A program made the translations under genes and the position numbers. Below the pieces are notes generated by a model. That model searched no databases, was not told where the DNA came from, and worked only from the letters and a program-made list of their open reading frames with translations. Below are positions 62,025 to 64,000 of a stretch of 64,000 nt of DNA, piece by piece (within the stretch, counting starts at the first letter, position 1; every line of letters begins with the position of its first letter). Source of the stretch: an uncultured Lachnospiraceae bacterium (GTDB lineage Bacteria > Bacillota > Clostridia > Lachnospirales > Lachnospiraceae); contig CAJTOR010000016.1 in assembly GCA_910577675.1 (NCBI GenBank), positions 14,652-78,651 of the forward strand, read 5' to 3'.

Positions 62025-62900
62025 TTACATTTTGCAGATACAGTCATAGTATGCCTGTGCATAGCCACGTCTTTTCGCCGCATCAAGATAAAACCTATTG
62101 TTGCAATCATTTGCCGACTTGTCATACCGGGATGAAACGCAATCCCGGTCATCGCACGCCTCCATCTCTTCCCAGGTAGGATGGTTGTGGCATCTTTCAT
62201 ACAGTGCCGTGACATAATCCGCTGCATTGCGAACGGTCTTTACCACACTGGTATCTTTAAGGTTACCAAAACATTTTACAGAATCTCTATCATTATATGT
62301 TCCACCCGACTTACACTCCTCCAAAACAAAATCTGCCTGCACTGTAATCAGGAGGATATCCTTGGATACTGCCTTCGCATACTTTTCAAGTTGCTCTTTC
62401 CTTGTACTCCGCCACTGGGCAAGCCCGACGGAACCGCCCCCTCCCGCCATGGATGTCTTGAATTCATGTTCCGCCTGGAAGTTCCCCATAAAGCCGGCAA
62501 TCGCAATATTTCTCAGCCCTGCAGCTTTCAGTCGCTCATACACTACCTGCTGGTTATACATAAACTTCTTTGTTGTACTGTTAAAGTACACACCGTAACT
62601 CCCGCTGGTCTTTGTAAACCCGGCGCTGGCATCGCTCACCTCATCCAGCTTTAAAAGCGTCGCCTTCCCAGCCTTCCCGTCCACCGTAAGACTGTACGCA
62701 TCCTGAAAATTGCGCACGACTGCGTCCGTACCCGCGCCAAACTTCCCATCGGGGGTGCCGCACCAGAACCCTGCCTTGTTAAGCTTGGTCTGCATCGTTT
62801 CCACACCTTCACTGTACTTGAGGGCAGTATCCTGCTGGTAATATCCATTCCCCTTTAATACATTCTGATAGGTGTACCTTGAGTTGTCATAACTTGCCAT
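62025..62900 (-). CDS. Peptidoglycan-binding and phage tail-tip-lysozyme protein
   Basis: 291 residues. A peptidoglycan-binding domain (about 30-90: VETMQTKLNKAGFWCGTPDG, VVRNFQDAYSLTVDGKAGKA) is followed by a tail-tip lysozyme domain (about 118-285: ERLKAAGLRNIAIAGFMGNF, QAEHEFKTS, GLAQWRSTRKEQLEKYAK, and a Cys-rich end). The Glu in QAEHEF is the likely catalytic residue. There is no signal peptide. It could be a phage-derived lysin or a contractile-system effector; the neighbours do not show phage structure genes. Confidence 0.8.
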   Translation of the reverse strand: MASYDNSRYTYQNVLKGNGYYQQDTALKYSEGVETMQTKLNKAGFWCGTPDGKFGAGTDAVVRNFQDAYSLTVDGKAGKATLLKLDEVSDASAGFTKTSGSYGVYFNSTTKKFMYNQQVVYERLKAAGLRNIAIAGFMGNFQAEHEFKTSMAGGGGSVGLAQWRSTRKEQLEKYAKAVSKDILLITVQADFVLEECKSGGTYNDRDSVKCFGNLKDTSVVKTVRNAADYVTALYERCHNHPTWEEMEACDDRDCVSSRYDKSANDCNNRFYLDAAKRRGYAQAYYDCICKM

Positions 62901-62987
62901 ATCTTTTCTCCTTTTTTCTTATTGAACTTGCAAATTCATTAAGGAAAAAGAACAAAAACAAGACAATGTAAACCAAAAAATAATTTT

Positions 62988-63404
62988 TTACCATATAACC
63001 GAATCAAAATCAAAATCCATATCCAAAACCCTCCCCTCATCCGCCCCCACCTGTTTCATAATCCATATCCCGTTTTCATTAACAAGCCAGAAGCGTTCCC
63101 TTGTTTCCCCTTCCTCCCGTTTATCATAGTCCAGTTTGTAAATCCGATCCATTTCTTCCAGGGTACCTTCCCTCCCGTTAATCGTAATCGGGATGGTTGG
63201 TGTCCACTGATTGCAATGCCCTAACACATACTCCCCTTCTATATAACCAAAATTTACGTAATTAATCCCCCCCGAACCATCGCATTCCACCTGAATACTA
63301 TTATTTCTAAAACTTACTCCATTCACACACCAAATCGCTGACAAATCAGGATCACATAAATCTGCAATTTTTTTCACATTTCCATCTTCATATCTTTGTG
63401 TCAA
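62988..63404 (-). CDS. Unknown protein, start uncertain
   Basis: 138 residues. The only possible start is TTG 63404, without a ribosome binding site, and an in-frame TAA lies just before it, so the gene may be 5'-truncated. Sequence blocks: FRNNSIQVECDGSGGINYVN, RFWLVNENGIWIMKQVGADE, ending in DMDFDFDSVIW. The acidic end and size recall immunity proteins of toxin systems, but nothing proves it. It lies 87 bp upstream of the lysozyme gene on the same strand. Confidence 0.45.
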   Translation of the reverse strand: MTQRYEDGNVKKIADLCDPDLSAIWCVNGVSFRNNSIQVECDGSGGINYVNFGYIEGEYVLGHCNQWTPTIPITINGREGTLEEMDRIYKLDYDKREEGETRERFWLVNENGIWIMKQVGADEGRVLDMDFDFDSVIW

Positions 63405-63526
63405 GAGGTGGACTTAAAAAACAGTATTTTTTTAATTTTCCCACCCTTACTGAAATTTCTTTTATCTTTACTTAGAACTTTCAACGGTCTACACTCTTCA
63501 TCCAATCCTATTATAATACTGTTTCT

Positions 63527-64000
63527 TTATACTATTTTAATATAAGATGGCATTGTCTTTCCCCATTCATTATTTCTAAACCTCACATACTGCTCTTTTT
63601 GAGGGTATCCAAAAATACTATTTCCCACACTCTTAGCCAAATCTAAATAATTTTTAGAAAATGCAAATATTCCTGTTCTTCCGTAATATATTAGCCCATC
63701 AGGAATACCTATTTCATCAATAATTTTCTTTCCTTCTTTCGTAAGAAAAATGGGAATTTCTTTCCGAAATTCATTTTCAAATATGCAATCATCACATTCA
63801 ATCAAAAACCAAATCTCCACTTTATGATTACTTCCATCTGGATGAATTGCATGACCCAATAAATTATCTTCTCTTATCTTTTTACTATAATCATTCAGTT
63901 TTACAAAATGTTTTTTATATATTGTTTTAAGTGATGCAAATATATCAATTTTATCTTTAATTAAAAACTTTTGCAGGTCATTTATCTTCTCATCTACAGT
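63527..64000 (-). CDS. Unknown protein, 5' end outside window
   Basis: The frame is open from the window edge (TVDEKINDLQKFLIKDKI..) to the stop at 63529-63527, at least 157 residues. Blocks: FASLKTIYKKHFVKLNDYSK, NHKVEIWFLIECDDCIFENE, GLIYYGRTGIFAFSKNYLDL. It has no membrane segment. The family is not recognised. Base composition is clearly more AT-rich than the rest of the window, which suggests transfer. Confidence 0.55.
   Translation of the reverse strand, partial: TVDEKINDLQKFLIKDKIDIFASLKTIYKKHFVKLNDYSKKIREDNLLGHAIHPDGSNHKVEIWFLIECDDCIFENEFRKEIPIFLTKEGKKIIDEIGIPDGLIYYGRTGIFAFSKNYLDLAKSVGNSIFGYPQKEQYVRFRNNEWGKTMPSYIKIV

Noticed and set aside
1..64000. CRISPR arrays, tRNA or rRNA genes
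   Set aside because: No regularly spaced repeats with unique spacers and no cloverleaf or rRNA-like sequences were found by reading both strands.

Overview
The window reads as a chromosomal segment of a Gram-positive anaerobe of the class Clostridia, most likely a member of the Lachnospiraceae. The reasons are the gene families present (DegV proteins, DUF1538 next to a P-II-like protein, a LytTR/DUF3021 pair, a type-3 prolyl-tRNA synthetase behind a T-box leader, an F-type ATP synthase with atpZ, atpI and a YwmB-like gene), strong AGGAGG ribosome binding sites, and intrinsic terminators ending in T-runs. Most genes lie on the minus strand. No rRNA, tRNA, CRISPR array or intact insertion sequence was seen.

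Layout. 1-6 kb: an Rpn-type nuclease gene with a tandem partial duplicate, lipoproteins, gene remnants and a secreted chymotrypsin-fold protease. 6.2-8.6 kb: a short secreted-peptide gene converging on a large HTH/TPR regulator (pair 1). 8.6-10.8 kb: decayed or interrupted genes and a C39-like protein. 10.9-19.6 kb: the ATP synthase operon (atpZ, atpI, atpBEFHAGDC) ending in a terminator whose stem holds the ribosome binding site of the YwmB-like gene; the c subunit carries the sodium-binding residue set. 19.7-28.9 kb: mntP, membrane and surface proteins, a Ca/Na exchanger, and a MarR-MATE unit with a clear operator. 29-33.8 kb: DUF1538 and P-II-like genes, then a damaged AraC/isomerase/oxidoreductase sugar locus. 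34-40 kb: an XRE regulator and a BlaI/BlaR1-type pair whose sensor protein has a very large extracytoplasmic part. 40-45.4 kb: degV, cysK, a HAD-GH43 fusion, and an AbrB/PIN module with a broken toxin. 45.6-48.9 kb: two small tandem HTH genes and peptide-regulator pair 2. 49-52 kb: pheB-hom-lysC amino-acid genes. 52.4-54.7 kb: a small membrane protein, an ECF S component and a pyridoxamine kinase. 54.7-57.6 kb: an ABC exporter with LytTR and DUF3021. 57.8-64 kb: a second degV, proS with its T-box, an XRE-receiver fusion, a tail-tip-lysozyme protein and two unknown genes, the last cut by the window edge.

The most interesting signal is the two peptide-regulator pairs at 6.2-8.5 kb and 46.8-48.8 kb. 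Each has a 46-57 residue peptide with a lysine-rich start, a hydrophobic segment and a short polar tail containing NPNP, facing tail-to-tail a 640-706 residue paralogous regulator with two HTH-like regions and helical repeats between and after them. I infer a peptide-sensing (RRNPP-like) system; no function is shown by the sequence alone. The second notable signal is a family of about 70-150 bp intergenic repeats present at least five times between 32.9 and 57.8 kb. Many genes here are broken (at least nine remnants or interrupted genes), which means either an actively decaying region or, for the single-base defects, sequencing error.
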